From Daphnia pulex (lineage: Eukaryota > Arthropoda > Branchiopoda > Diplostraca > Daphniidae): 64,000 nucleotides of DNA. The stretch covers positions 7,874,001-7,938,000 of the forward strand of contig NC_060017.1 of NCBI RefSeq assembly GCF_021134715.1, given 5' to 3'. Position 1 is the first letter of the stretch; each line of letters starts with the position of its first letter. The notes under the pieces were generated by a model, which was not told the DNA's origin, did not search any database, and saw only the letters and a program-made list of their open reading frames with translations. Of this stretch, positions 13,681 to 25,311 are shown in pieces. A program made the position numbers and the translations under genes.

Positions 13681-16664
13681 ATGTTGAGATGGCAAGAGTT
13701 TGGTCAAGCGTGGTGGGCTGAAGCCAGAAAGAAAGTGAAGAATGCAGCCGTCTTTTTGGATCCGTTGGCGTGGTAGGATATTGTCCAAATTTAATTTACT
13801 TACAACATAAGAGTTTTTCTACTTTCTATGCCACATTTTTAAAATACAGTGAATGTCTTCACTGGAATGGAGGTGCACCATCTCTTCTGGAAGCTGGAGC
13901 AAGCTGCATTAAAGAACTTTCAACTTTCGAAGTAATCACAAAATTAGCCTGAGACATTGCAACATATTATTATCAGAACATGTAACATAAATATGTTTAT
14001 ATCTTTATTTTTCCACTGTTAGGTTGTACCTAAAAATATCAAGAAAGGTGTCTTTATTTCCAGCACAGCCTGGCATGGAACAAACTACAATATATTAGAA
14101 AGCCTCATTAAGAAGAGCAATTTGGAATATTGTGTCATCATAACTTCAGCCCATGTGTCTGTACATCATCTTCTTCTGTGGGGTTCGAGGGAGAGCAATG
14201 ACTCGGAAGTATTGCAAAAGATTGAAGGCGATGTTTTAGGGTGGATGGGGAACATGGTAAAATCGATTCATTGAAATATTGTGCATTTTAAATTTCTTAA
14301 ATCTTTATCTTCTTTTTTTAGAATTATACTGTGGAAGTTTTCAGTTATCCTTTAAGCACCCTTCATCCAACCAGAGATACAGTTTTAATACCCTCTGCAA
14401 AGTTAGCAAGGCCTCTTCTCACAAGTGATTTAGGATACCTAAATGAACAGCTCATTCTATTTAGCAAGGTATCTGGTTTTAATGTTACAGCAGTTTTGTG
14501 CTACAATTGTTTTGATTAAGATATCTTTTACCAAGTTTCTCATTAAAAAATTGAAACAAAGTGGGGCACAACACTTTAAGTAAAAAGTGACCTATACCCG
14601 ATTACCCATGTATCATCGCTTATGAAGAGAACCTGGCTAGATCTCTTAATCGTAACAATATAAGTAAGAAATTTCTTACTTAATTTTGTGTTGAGATTGA
14701 ATGATGTGAGCAAGCCAAATCTGAAGCAATTCGGTTATTATTAAAATAGCCTTTGAGTGCCTTGTTGAAAAACTTTGGTCCGAGTTAGCGAAAGTGTCTC
14801 TGAAAATCATCAACATATATTACAGACGGATAATTGTCGCATAGTTACTCTTTGATAATCAAACCAATTTATTATATTCTATGTACAGCAGGCGGATGCA
14901 CAAACAGTGCGATCGATAAACGATCTCAGTAATGCAAATTTGCCATTAGAATCGCAAGTACAAGTGCGTCAGCTAGTTCACAACCTTAATCAACTGATAC
15001 AGCACATCAACGGAAAAGATGAAATTTTCACAGTGGGCCCATTCAGTAGAATAATCGGTACTGAACTTGAAGCTTTAAATGCTGCCAAAACTCGAAGAAA
15101 AGTATAGAAATGACAAACAATCCTTCTTTATAAAATAATCAATGCCCTTTTTATTTTTGGCAGACGGCGACAAATAAAGTGTCCGTCATCTTGGTTGACC
15201 GGCTCCTTGATTTGGCATCCGCGACCAAGTTCTCTAGTGACAATTTGTACGACCGATTCATCCATACTCTTGACCGGCTTCACGAATACTCTAGTGATGT
15301 AGCTATTAACATGAGTGGAAAACCGCAAGGAGATTTGACGACGGCACCTGGCTGTCTAGCACCTCAAACAGATTGGAATGACGGATGGGACATGATGGAT
15401 CATTTGTTTCACGAAAATTCCCAACAGGCTACAGAATGGTTTACGGATGTTCTGAAAGACAGCTTAGAAGATTCAAACGATCTTAAAAATCTGGGCGATG
15501 TCATTCATCAATGCAGCAAGGATTGGGATTTTATTGAAAAGTTTACTCATTTGTATCAGGTACCTCAATATTGGTTTATTCTATTAGCATTTGTTTAATG
15601 AGTTCCTCCCTTACAGGTTGGATACGGACTATCTCAGATTCAGAGTAATGATAAAGCAAAACGAATGGACGATTTAGAGGGAATTCGGAAAAGTCTGGTT
15701 GAATGCTTAGATGACGAATCTCCGTCTCCTCTCATACAGGTTTTTCTTGAAATTCGTTCAATTTCTCTTTATTTAAATAAAGTGAAAATGTCGATTGAAA
15801 ATAGGTCTTGCAGCTGTTGAAGACGAGGAAAGATATGAATTTATCTTTGGATGATATCTTGGTTCTGTTGGTCCACTTGTACTCTCTAGCAGGTGACAGA
15901 CGAAAAGATGTATTGCCCGCTGAGTTGGAGGAACGCTTTAAGAGTCTCGTGGCAGAAATTATCGTCAATGATATTCTCTCTGATGAGCTTCAAGATTTTG
16001 GTATTAATGAACTTGCAAATATCAAACTGGAGAGACGCTCATATTAACAAATAATATTTTAGTGGGCGTTCCTGTCGATGAAATTAGAGCGCATCGTGCC
16101 GCCCAAAGGATAATCGAACAACTTCATTGCATTAGCGAATTTCGTAGTCACATGAAGAGATACAGGTACGGAATCAATTACATTTTTACTGAATTAAAAC
16201 CCTTAACCTACCGTATTTTATCGAACAAGTAGAACTTTGTTTCAACGGCGCAGCTCAGCTATGCCTCTAGAGTGCATCAGTTTCTTTCAGCAACTGGTTG
16301 AAGATATTTTCGATCCTTTATTGGGCGACAAAAATCCAGACTTGGAACACAAATCAGGAAGCTTGAAAGATTTCATTAAAACGGGATTTAGGTAACTATT
16401 TTTTTAGTAACTAAAATGGCTCTTTATTAATAAAAGTTACTTTCATTTTTTAGTTTATTCGTCAACGTGCGTAAGCCTAAACCAGTGGACAATCCCACCA
16501 TCATCTTGTACGTGTGTGGTGGCATACGTCCCGACGAAGTGAAGCTCATTCGTGATTTGTTTCGTCAAAAATCAACGACTCACAAAGTTTTGATAGCGTC
16601 AAGTCACTTCCTATCTGCTTACGATTCATTGCAATACGTTTTCAAGAAAAATCTTTCATCGTGA
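13681..16664 (+). CDS. SCFD2: SCFD2, Sec1/Munc18 family domain-containing protein 2
   Basis: SCFD2 is a distant member of the Sec1/Munc18 group, whose members bind SNARE proteins in vesicle fusion; the function of SCFD2 itself is poorly known. Eleven exons join in frame to about 660 aa, close to the family's usual 680. Matching parts are the start (WWAEARKKVKNAAVFLD), CLHWNGGAPSLLEAGASCIK, the middle (VSVILVDRLLDLASA, AAQRIIEQLHCI), and the C-terminal ILYVCGGIRPDEVKLIRDLF. The frame appears to stop at 16047, but a 60-bp intron (donor after CAAGATTTTG, acceptor before TGGGCG near 16064) restores QDF-VGVPVDEI, so there is no real stop. Other introns are short and regular. The gene looks intact. 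Confidence 0.88.
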
Positions 16665-17283
16665 TCGTGGTGATTTGGAAATAGCCACGTTCATTCCGGT
16701 TTTTCGGAGTGATTCTTGCCCCCTTTTTTTACCGCTCCTACCGTATTCTATGGCATTTTGTATGCTGCTGTTAATAAATGGTGAATAAGAAGGTAATTTC
16801 AGTTAAGGTATTAATTGTTTTATCTGAGTTCTTATCAACCCGATCAGTGCTCAATGCCCTGTAGTGTTCAAATCCGGAAATAGAATGAAAAAAGGAAAAG
16901 ATTATCTACTGAAGTAGGTTATAAACGGGAGTCTCTTTCAACCTAAATTGTAAGTGTCACAAGCCAAAAGTAGAAAGGGAAATAAAAGCGCAAAAACTTT
17001 GAATTTACATAACCGGTTTCTACTCAACGAGCATTCTAATTTCTTTTGAATCCGTTGTACTTCCAACGCACGTTCTTATCGCTGGATCTTATATTTCTTA
17101 AGGGTGTTTGTTCCATTTGGCCTTTTCTTTAAAAACAAAAAAATACTTGGCCACGCTGGAGTATAGTGAGATTTAGCTGGCGGCTGATCTTACGCTTTAT
17201 CACTCCCTGTTTTCGCTATGCTTGAGTATCGGAGATTATTAGTTTCAATTCAGTGCTCGTCGATGTTTTAGTGAAGTAAGGTC
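16665..17283. other. Intergenic, 3'UTR of SCFD2 and promoter of next gene
   Basis: About 620 bp. A poly(A) signal-like aataaa lies near 16771. The remainder is AT-rich. I see no gene or clear promoter motif. Confidence 0.45.
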
Positions 17284-18724
17284 ATGAATTTCATTGCACT
17301 TCTTCTCGTTTTACCAGCTGTCGCTATTGCCCAACATTTAGTGCTGATCGGTGGAAATTTGAAAGATGACAATGTTGGCATTTGGACAGCGATGGTTGAC
17401 AAGGCTGTAAGTTTTCGATATTTTTCTCTTTTTTCTTTCCCCCTAGTAACTAATCTTCTTTGAAGGGAGGACCAGGTGTAGCTGATATTGGAGTCATTGT
17501 GGCCTCGTCAACCGGTAACGCCGAGGGGATTAAAGCCGCTGATAATTTTGTCCAGAAATATGGGGCCAAATCAGCCTCCATCGTCTCCTTGACAACAGCT
17601 GATGTTTCATCGCAAGAGGTGGCCAACCGTGTGCAAAGTTTCACGGGCATCTTTTTCGCTGACGACTCGATGGAATCCAACACGATAGACATTCTCCGCC
17701 CATCCGGCGTGGATACTTTGGTACTCCAAGCCATTAAAAATGTCATGACTAATGGTGGCATGGTTGCCGGTAACAGCGCGATTATGGTATGATGAATTTT
17801 TATTTGTTAATCATCAAAGTTTGTTAACCTCTTTTACGTCATACAGGGCGATTCGGTGGCGATCCTTGGTGGCGATTCCATGAACGCGTTAGTGCTGGGA
17901 ACCAAATTTGAAAAAGCCTTTCCGGGAAACCCATCTCCACTTGTTTATAGCAAAACGGGTGGGTTAGGTTTCTTGAAACATTACGTGTTGGATAGCCATT
18001 TCAGTGAACGAGGACGAGAGATGCGATTGATCCGAACGACACTCGACTCGAAGGATCTGCCAGTTATCGGTACATCGAAAGGACTTGGCGTTGATGAAAA
18101 TACCGCTTTGCTCATTTCTAATCCACTCTCTAAACCTATTGGAAAGGTAAAATTAGATTCATCACGCAAGCTATATAGTAACATGTTTATATTTAATTTA
18201 AAAATCCGCAGGTGATCACCGATGCCGTGTCAGTTAGCGGTGTGTTCATCGTCGATGTCTCCACGGTACCTGTTGAATCTGGTCCAAAGGCCACCTATGA
18301 CCAAATTCCGTTTTCTTTCTTTACTGTCAACGATACGATTGACCTAACCACAGGTATTGATTCAAGTTGCTGACTTTAATATGCTGAAATTTAAATTATC
18401 ATTTGGATAACAGAGGAAGTTATTTACGCCAACTGGAAGATCCCAATAGCTGGCGAGGAGTGGTTTGAAGATGCCATTCCATCGGCGGATATTTTCTCAA
18501 GTGAGCAGCCATCACAATGGCGCCAGACCAATCGGCGGCTGATTGATTGCAAACAAGTGAATGTCACTTGCACGTCTATTGCATCTGCATTTCCGGTTGT
18601 GCAAGTCTTTTTTGACCGACTGCAGGCTGTCGGATTCGGTGCGGATATTCCTAATGATCCGGCGAAAACCTATGTTGCTTCCTTCCAAAACATGCTGGCT
18701 TCTATAAAACCTATCGAATCTTGA
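17284..18724 (+). CDS. Secreted cyanophycinase-like protein (peptidase S51 family)
   Basis: Bacterial cyanophycinase is a serine exopeptidase that degrades cyanophycin (multi-L-arginyl-poly-L-aspartate). Five exons (17284-17406, 17466-17786, 17847-18146, 18212-18353, 18414-18724) sum to 1197 nt, giving 398 aa. A signal peptide is at 1-16 (MNFIALLLVLPAVAIA), so it is probably secreted, perhaps into the gut lumen. Family features: HLVLIGGNL at the start, AEGIKAADNF, the nucleophile-elbow equivalent AGNSAIMG with Ser near residue 145 (GTSAGA in bacteria), and FLKHYVLDSHFSERGREMRLI. Odd: the FTGGDQ-like segment of bacterial enzymes reads FFADDS, so catalysis may be changed. The last 130 residues are longer than bacterial forms. 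It could digest cyanophycin from cyanobacterial food, but that is inference. Confidence 0.88.
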
Positions 18725-19317
18725 TGTGATGAGTTTACAGTGAATTAACAAGACACCGTGAAATGTCTGAAATTTTATTAGAGTAAATCTGGCAGGCGCG
18801 TAGCGGGAAATGTATTTTTATTATTCGATCCTTTGACAAAATAAACAACGGACGAATTAATTGACAGCGCGGGAAATTATTGTCGGCGTGATATGAATTG
18901 GATCTTCTTATCGTCGTGATGAAGACAAGGCAACAGAGGAGAAAGGGTCGAGCAGACGAAAATGGCACACAAACCATGCTGACTTCACGTGCTGCTGTGT
19001 CTCGAGCAGGTAGTTGTTATTATTGAGTTCTGAGATCTGCTGTCCTGAACTTCTGACATCGTTCCCTTCGAAAATAGCTTCGAGCATTATTAAAACTGCT
19101 GCATTACGTATTAGGCCTTATAGTTCTCTTATGTTAAAACGTTGTCTCTTACAGACTCACGTTACGTTTTTTTTCTCATACCCGATACACGAAAGACGAA
19201 AACAAAAAGTGTATGCAGATGTACAGCTTTGGACAGTTTTCTTGTATAGAAACATCTATTAAAACAGGGCAGCACGTGTAGCTTATTACCGATTTTCAAT
19301 TTGAATGTTCAGCAGAA
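18725..19317. other. Intergenic, no gene seen
   Basis: About 590 bp between two plus-strand genes, with the 3'UTR of the cyanophycinase-like gene and the promoter of the next. No RNA gene or conserved site was recognised. Confidence 0.4.
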
Positions 19318-22300
19318 ATGTTAACTACTCCTTCACGCCGAATTCTTCTTGAAAACTCTCCTTTATACTATCCATTTGGTAACACTGGTGCTGAAAACAT
19401 ACTGAAAGACTTCAATTTCCAATTAGATGAAATCAAGGTATATTAATACTTGCATGAATTCTTTTATAAATTAAAATTGGGCATCAACTATTTATGTTGT
19501 ATTCCCTATAGGTCCTATTTCTGGGATGTGGCGACTTAAGGAACGCTCTAAATACAGTAGCCAACAACAAGAAACAAAAGTTATGCATTCATCTAAATGA
19601 CTGGAACCCTTCAGTTATTGCTCGAAATATTGTGATACTGAAAATAATTTCAGCACCGGATTTCAATACTAATAATGAAGATGATGTTGCCTTTTTATGG
19701 GATCTTTGGTATAATGCTGAATGGCCGGAAGCCACACTCAAGAAATTTCAAGCGGTTTTAAAGGAACTATTATTGGACAATGCTTTACCAGAAAATGTTG
19801 TTATTTCAAAAAGCAAATGCTTGCAAAGCTTGAAATCTGTCTGGCGTTCATGGAATGATTACTGTTTTAAAACAAAATCTGAAGCGAAGCTTCTAATGGA
19901 TAAAATGCACGAAGAAAGGTGAGCTTACACGTCTTGCGATTATAATTTGAGATTCATAATTAATTAAAAATCGTTTTATTTTTTTTTAATTAGAAACAAC
20001 ACAATGTTGAAAGGCTGGATCAGATTGAATCCCAAGACTAATGATCAGCAAGACAATCCTACGATACCAGAAGTAGCAATAGATGGATTTGCACTAAATG
20101 TAGCATCGAAATTTGAAGACCTTCAAGATTCAACCAAAGTGCTGATTAAACAAGAAGCTCGTCAGTATTTCTCCACGGGTACCTGCAGATTGCAAAGTGG
20201 AATAGGAAATGTCTGCGTCAACCCAACGTTACTCGACCCCACCACCTATCGCTGGCAAGTTCACTACCAATTATGCCCCTTTGACGGCTACTTGCCGTTG
20301 ACTCGAGAAGAACTTGACACGTCAGATAATAAAGGAATCCTTATCCGAACCTGCCAGAAAATACTTCGGGGCTTTGTGGCTGATTACAAGAAGCGGACTG
20401 ACCGAGTCAAAATCTTTTTCCACTTGGAAGACGCCCTGGAGTTTTGCCTCTCTGAATCAACCTTGTCGTTTTACGTGATTGATTGTTCCAATTTGGCGGA
20501 TCACGTTGGATTAGTTAACTTGATCAACGCTTGTGAGAAGAGATTGATGGATAATCCCGAAGCTGTGTTATATACCGAGTCTATGTTGTGGTCATCGTTG
20601 GCTCCCTCCATGTTGAAGTACGTCGAAGAAGCTCTTTGCTGCCCACTGAGCATGATTCCAACGATTTATGGATTGAGACTGGCTACTCACGTCGAATTCG
20701 GCTCCAATAAGCCTTTAAACTTGGGACAGCAAATGGCGAATGCCTTTAAGCTGTGCTGGAAAAAAGTTTTGCCATTTGGAAATTTATCGCTCAGCCCTTC
20801 CCCAACCTTAACTCGCTGCCTTGATCAGCTAACACAGAAATGTTTCACATCGAATGGTTTTCACCTGGTGGAGGGTAAAAAAACAAGGGAAAGATGCGGA
20901 ATGGCATGCTACTCCCCACTTACCTTCAATTACGTGTTGGATTCCATGGCCCAGCGCGTTGGAGGGGATGACTGTTTGAAAAATCTCAAAGCTCACCAAT
21001 TGGACTTTTATTCAGCATTTAATTTGGCGCAACGAACAGCACAAGCCTGGAGAAATGGCCAAGCAATTTCAAAGGTGTCATTTGATATCCAAACAAATGT
21101 TTATCCTCTAATGGGAACGCCCTTAATCAGGATCTTATTAATCCCGTTTGAAAAACTAATGGATTCCTATACATTGCAATTGGTTTCCAACGACTTTGAA
21201 AAAAATCTTCCCAAATTATCTCAATTGAATATCCACGTCATCGACAACTGTGAGATTGAAATCAAGAAGACTCGTGATTGTGAAATGGAAACAATCAGCG
21301 TTTCCTTTCTGCTTGTGCCCGACCACGGTCTCGAAAAAACTCATGCGGTATACATCTACGATGCGTGGACTGGGTTACCGATTTCTTTTTGTGAAAATAT
21401 CTCGAAGATGCGAGTGGAAGCGTTCCATCAACCATATCCCTGGTGTTCTAAAGGATCTCCACTTCCTCTGGCCAACAGCAATGGATTGCAAGTGAACAAC
21501 TGCATCGAGTCTGAGGACTCTTTCGTCCTTCAGATAATGGTTGAAAGTAGTAGCAAGAATATTTCAGGTTATTATTCAATTCTATTATGTTTGGTTTATG
21601 CAATATTAAATCATTTTCCATTTATTTTCGTTTTCAGGTTTAAATGTCGCCACGAACCAACGTCTACCTTGTGAGTCTGCCCACGATATTATTATATCGC
21701 TGAGTCAACCAAAGAGCATCAAACCGTTGAAAATATCTTTCCCTTATCCCATCATGGTCAACGAGATTCGTGCTACTCTTCACCGCAAGGATCTTTCAAT
21801 CAACCTCGTCTTAAAAAAGGCCCTCTACGAGCCCTGGCCTTATGAATTTCACACTCAACAGTCCAGATGGATTGTGTTGGATAGCCTAAAACTGTGGGGA
21901 GATAAAAACACTGTAGATTCGTTGGGATTGCATCTCGGCTCTCAGTTCAAACTGAGTGATATCAAAAATCTGTCCCTATCAAACAAATCTGCTTTAAATG
22001 AAGTTCGAGACACCATCAAAACATTTTTTTTGTCTGCAGCTGTCCATGGCAGTCAGGAATATTTCGGCATCCGGAGGAAGGATTCAACCCAAAGCCCTAA
22101 TTGGTACATCCGAGCACATCTGCCTGTTCGTATTTCTCCTGTGGGCAGTCCACTTTTGATCCTGTCAGCTGTTGACCATCGTCTTGCCGAAAATCTCATT
22201 GCGCAAGGAAAACTGAACAAAGATGATGCTTTTAATGATTACGTACGAATTTATGCTCAACCATCGAATGGAAACCAAAATTGTATCATTTTGACTTTCA

Positions 22301-22650
22301 CGTCAGAAGAAGAGCAACTGCTGCGCTACATTCTACGATTGAATTCGACCCAAATCGTCCCCAGCACTTGGCAAAAGAAGAATCTTCCCCAAGGAGAAAA
22401 CAGTCCATGGCTGGCTACCTTCATATCACCACTCTATGAAAACCATCCAATCGATCAAGTATCGTTTGACGCCTGGCATAAGACCAAAGGAGTGAATGAA
22501 AAGGGAAAAAGCTGTGAATCCTGCAAGAAAATATCCGAAAATCTGAAGCGTTGCAGTCGCTGCCGCACCGTCGTTTACTGCAGTGTCGAGTGTCAGCGTG
22601 GGCATTGGACTCTACACAAAACCGTCTGTATTAATAATTCTCAAAAGTGA
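19318..22650 (+). CDS. DUF4470 and MYND zinc-finger protein, 1037 aa
   Basis: Four exons (19318-19437, 19512-19918, 19994-21567, 21638-22650) sum to 3114 nt, an intact 1037-aa frame. The N-terminus has PLYYPFGNTGAENILKDF, then VLFLGCGDLRNAL and LCIHLNDWNPSVIARNI, the pattern of DUF4470, which often lies before MYND fingers and looks like a Rossmann-type fold. A C-terminal MYND zinc finger is at about residues 991-1032: CESCKKISENLKRCSRCRTV, then VYCSVECQRGHWTLHKTVC, with all Cys/His ligands. MYND fingers bind proline-rich peptides. The about 900 residues between have no domain I can name. Substrate and role are unknown. Daphnia genomes have many MYND proteins, so this may be one of an expanded family. 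Confidence 0.88.
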
Positions 22651-23396
22651 AAACGATTTTGGAAAAATGTTCTGTTATCAATACAAAGAGAAGTTCATTG
22701 ATTTTGATTCTTTCTTTATTCTTACCTGAAATGTAACATAGAGATGACCGTGTGATGAATTTTTAGTGAGTTAACTTTTTAGTGAGTTAACTGAAATGTG
22801 TCTTGCTTTAAATTGCATGGCCTGAGATGAATCGTCGTGTGTTAAACACCGAAGTAGCTACAATGCTAGTGCGCTCGACAAGCTGTCGAATGCCGGATTA
22901 CATAGTGCCGGGTTCTAACCTGATGAGAGGCAATAAAGAAAATAGCAACACAGTCCCAGCTCCGTTCTAATATCAAAATTGTTAGTAAACGGCGTTCAGC
23001 CAATGGCTATCTGTGGAAATCATTCAGTTCTGTACGACAGCTTGCATTCGTTCTGGGTGTAATAGTTGCGTACACGCTGGTACAACCTTTTAAAATACTT
23101 TATTAGATTTAAAGCAGCTCAACTCATAGCCATCAACAGCTATAAACTTTTAACCACCACAATTGTGACATTTAAAAAATAGGAAAAGTTTTTGAGGGTT
23201 TCGCCAAATTGTATTTTAATCAAGGTACCATTTCAATTGTGAACATTGCAAGAAGCGCATACAAGGAATGCAACACGTCGTCGACCGATAATAAAGGGCT
23301 CAGGTATCCCTTTATGAACAACTGGATTTGGGTTAAATGTCGTGGGTTTAGAGATGAACAACAAACGTCATCGAAACAGTAAGAATTGATAAAAAT
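22651..23396. other. Intergenic with a tRNA-like relic
   Basis: About 750 bp. It contains the 3'UTR of the MYND gene, a 14-bp tandem duplication (tttttagtgagttaact twice, about 22762-22791), and a tRNA-like segment listed separately. There is no protein-coding signal. Confidence 0.45.
22853..22928 (+). pseudogene. tRNA-like relic (degenerate tRNA or SINE head)
   Basis: The stretch has an A-box-like part (tagctacaatgctagtgcgc, compare TAGCTCAATGGTAGAGCGC) and a B-box-like part (ggttctaacc, consensus GGTTCGAATCC) at about the right distance. The acceptor stem does not pair, and neither end matches a tRNA. It is probably a decayed tRNA or the head of a tRNA-derived SINE, not a working tRNA. No A-rich tail with flanking duplication was found. 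Confidence 0.35.
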
Positions 23397-23900
23397 TTAA
23401 CCATAGTGATGATGTCCACCCCCATAGCCTCCGCCATAGCCTCCGTACCCGCCTCCGTGATGACCCCCGTGATGATGATGATGATGTCCACCGCCGTAGC
23501 CCCCGTGACCATGTCCACCATATCCACCATATCCACCATATCCACCATATCCTCCATAGCGTTGCTCTGCCACGTCCTGATCAGCGGAGATGGCGACCAC
23601 GCCTGGATCAGCATCAGAGATGGCGACCTGATCAACAGGGTCAACATATGGACTCAAAAATTGTTCAGCAACATCTTGATCGGCGATCTGGACTGCGACT
23701 GGTTCGAGGATCTCATCTACAGAGCGACGCTTGCGTCCCCATCCGTGATGATGATGATGTCCACCACCACCATATCCACCTCCATATCCTCCGTGATGTC
23801 CGCCGCCATATCCGCCATGACCTCCACCGTATCCTCCATGATGACCTCCGCCATATCCGCCATGTCCTCCGCCGTAGCCCCCGTGGCCGTAATGTTGTGC
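23397..23900 (-). CDS. Gly/His/Tyr-rich protein, 5' end missing
   Basis: Reading on the minus strand, this encodes GGY/GGH repeats (YGGGHHGGYGG type), then GWGRKRRSVDEILEP with a strong dibasic cleavage site (RKRR), an acidic linker with ADQDVAEQ twice, then a second His/Gly-rich block ending GGGHHHYG and TAA at 23397. The ADQDVAEQ-YGG pattern ties it to the secreted protein at 49871-50676. That gene begins with a signal-peptide exon; here none is found. Instead the open frame continues upstream into the minisatellite at 23.9-24.2 kb, which supplies a repetitive N-terminus. It is probably a 5'-truncated copy or one split by the repeat array. If expressed it might lack secretion. His/Gly-rich secreted proteins are often cuticular, metal-binding or antimicrobial; I cannot choose. 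Confidence 0.6.
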   Translation of the reverse strand, partial: AQHYGHGGYGGGHGGYGGGHHGGYGGGHGGYGGGHHGGYGGGYGGGGHHHHHGWGRKRRSVDEILEPVAVQIADQDVAEQFLSPYVDPVDQVAISDADPGVVAISADQDVAEQRYGGYGGYGGYGGYGGHGHGGYGGGHHHHHHGGHHGGGYGGYGGGYGGGHHHYG

Positions 23901-24210
23901 CGGTAGGCCGTTATTCCTCGGCCGGCAGGCCGTTCTTCCTCGGCCGGTAGGCCGTTCACCCTCGGCCGGTAGGCCGTTCACCCTCGGCCGGTAGGCCGTT
24001 ATTTCTCGGCCGGTAGGCCGTATATTCCTCGGCCGGTAGGCCTTATATTCCTCGGCCGGTAGGCCTTATATTCCTCGGCCGGTAGGCCGTTCACCCTCGG
24101 CCGGCAGGCCGTATATTCCTCAGCCGGTAGGCCTTATATTCCTCGGCCGGTAGGCCGTTCACCCTCGGCCGGCAGGCCGTTCTACCTCGGCCGGTAGGCC
24201 GTTCTTCATT
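23897..24210. repeat. Minisatellite A, about 14 copies of a 22-23 bp unit
   Basis: The unit is CGGCCGGTAGGCCGTT plus a variable AT/CT-rich tail (tcaccct, tattcct or tatattcct). Each unit contains CGGCC-GGTA-GGCCG, a 5-bp stem with a 4-base loop, so every copy can fold as a hairpin. Copies differ by a few bases and by 1 bp in length. The GC-rich core contrasts with the AT-rich flanks. Confidence 0.9.
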
Positions 24211-24220
24211 CAGGAAAAGT

Positions 24221-24293
24221 TAGGCCGTGTTACGTGCCTTATTATCGTAGGCCGGCGGCCGGCTTTCCTTAATAAGGCACGTAACACGGCCTA
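24221..24293. repeat. Perfect 23-bp inverted repeat with 27-bp loop
   Basis: Arm 1 (24221-24243, begins taggccgtgttacgtg) is the exact reverse complement of arm 2 (24271-24293, ends cacgtaacacggccta). The 27-bp centre is rich in GGCCGG. It lies exactly where minisatellite A ends and minisatellite B begins, and arm 2 looks like the first unit of B. Confidence 0.9.
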
Positions 24294-24485
24294 CGTGAGA
24301 CATATCACGGCCTTCACTACGCGTACGCCCCTCGGCCTTCTACGCGTACCACGGCCTTACTACGCGTAACACGGCCTATACTCTACGCGTATCACGGCCT
24401 ACACGTACCACGGCCTACACGTAACACGGCCTACTCTACACGTACCTCGGCCTACTTTACGCGTACCACGGCCTACTTTACAAAA
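24285..24485. repeat. Minisatellite B, about 10 copies of a 16-22 bp unit
   Basis: The unit is ACGGCCTAC followed by TACGCGTACC or ACACGTAACC variants. Many copies contain the palindrome TACGCGTA. The ACGGCCTAC core is the reverse complement of the GTAGGCCGT core of minisatellite A, so the two arrays are related and point in opposite directions. Confidence 0.88.
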
Positions 24486-25300
24486 GAGACCAGAAACAGC
24501 CGAAAGCCACTAAAAATTTAAATCAAATTATATGACAAAAAAAAATATATAAAATCTATAAAATTTGGCACATTATAATTTATATCAATTCATCATAACA
24601 ATTTATAATACATATAATATTCATGGTATATCAATATGGTATGTAAATATTAAGTCAACAAACGTAATAAAATCAAAATTTCCCAAAGGGATTCTAGTCA
24701 CAATCGAAGGAAGCTCAGTTTCAAAACTCCACCGCTGCAATTCAAACTGCGAAATTCAAACCGACACTAAACATTAACACAAAATTTACGTAAATGTGTT
24801 ACAAATCACACAAATTTTTGTATGAAAGAGATTAAACAAAGAAAGGTCTTCAAAATAGACCACATGAAGATATACAAATAGCTGTATTTTTTACACAGCG
24901 ATTCAAAATGGAACGGGCTCACTTAATTCCTGGCTTTGATGTGGGTCAACCCAAAAGCTTTAGTTTGCAGGCCTTCAAGAAGCGAGTTGGGTAGCAGTTT
25001 TTACAACTGTCCGGCGGCCTTGTATAAATGGAGATCCCTACCCACCTTGAACAGAAAAACGTCAGGTTTGTTTGATTACGTTTAACGTTTAACATGTTAT
25101 TTTAAAAAATCGTTATTAATAATATTGCTTTCGTTTCTTAGATTATAAATGTCTGTGTTTCAAAGATATTTTTTAAAAAGTTGCTCTTGAATTCCTAACC
25201 CAGTGTGGATGATTATCGGAACTCCTACATTGAATTACCCTCTGGTAAATCATAATTAAACTGATTTCATCTAAACATTTTCTGTATGCTTTCATTTTTC
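24486..25300. other. AT-rich gap at start of the gene-fragment mosaic
   Basis: About 800 bp of AT-rich DNA between the minisatellites and the first gene fragment. A short open stretch at 24908-24993 (MERAHLIPGFDVGQPKSF) may be one more protein scrap, but it has no recognised match. Nothing else is supported. Confidence 0.35.
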
Positions 25301-25311
25301 CCGTATAGGTT

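Noticed and set aside
23406-23906. 166-aa plus-strand frame rich in Met/Ser/Thr/Ile
   Set aside because: It is the antisense shadow of the GGY/GGH codons on the minus strand.
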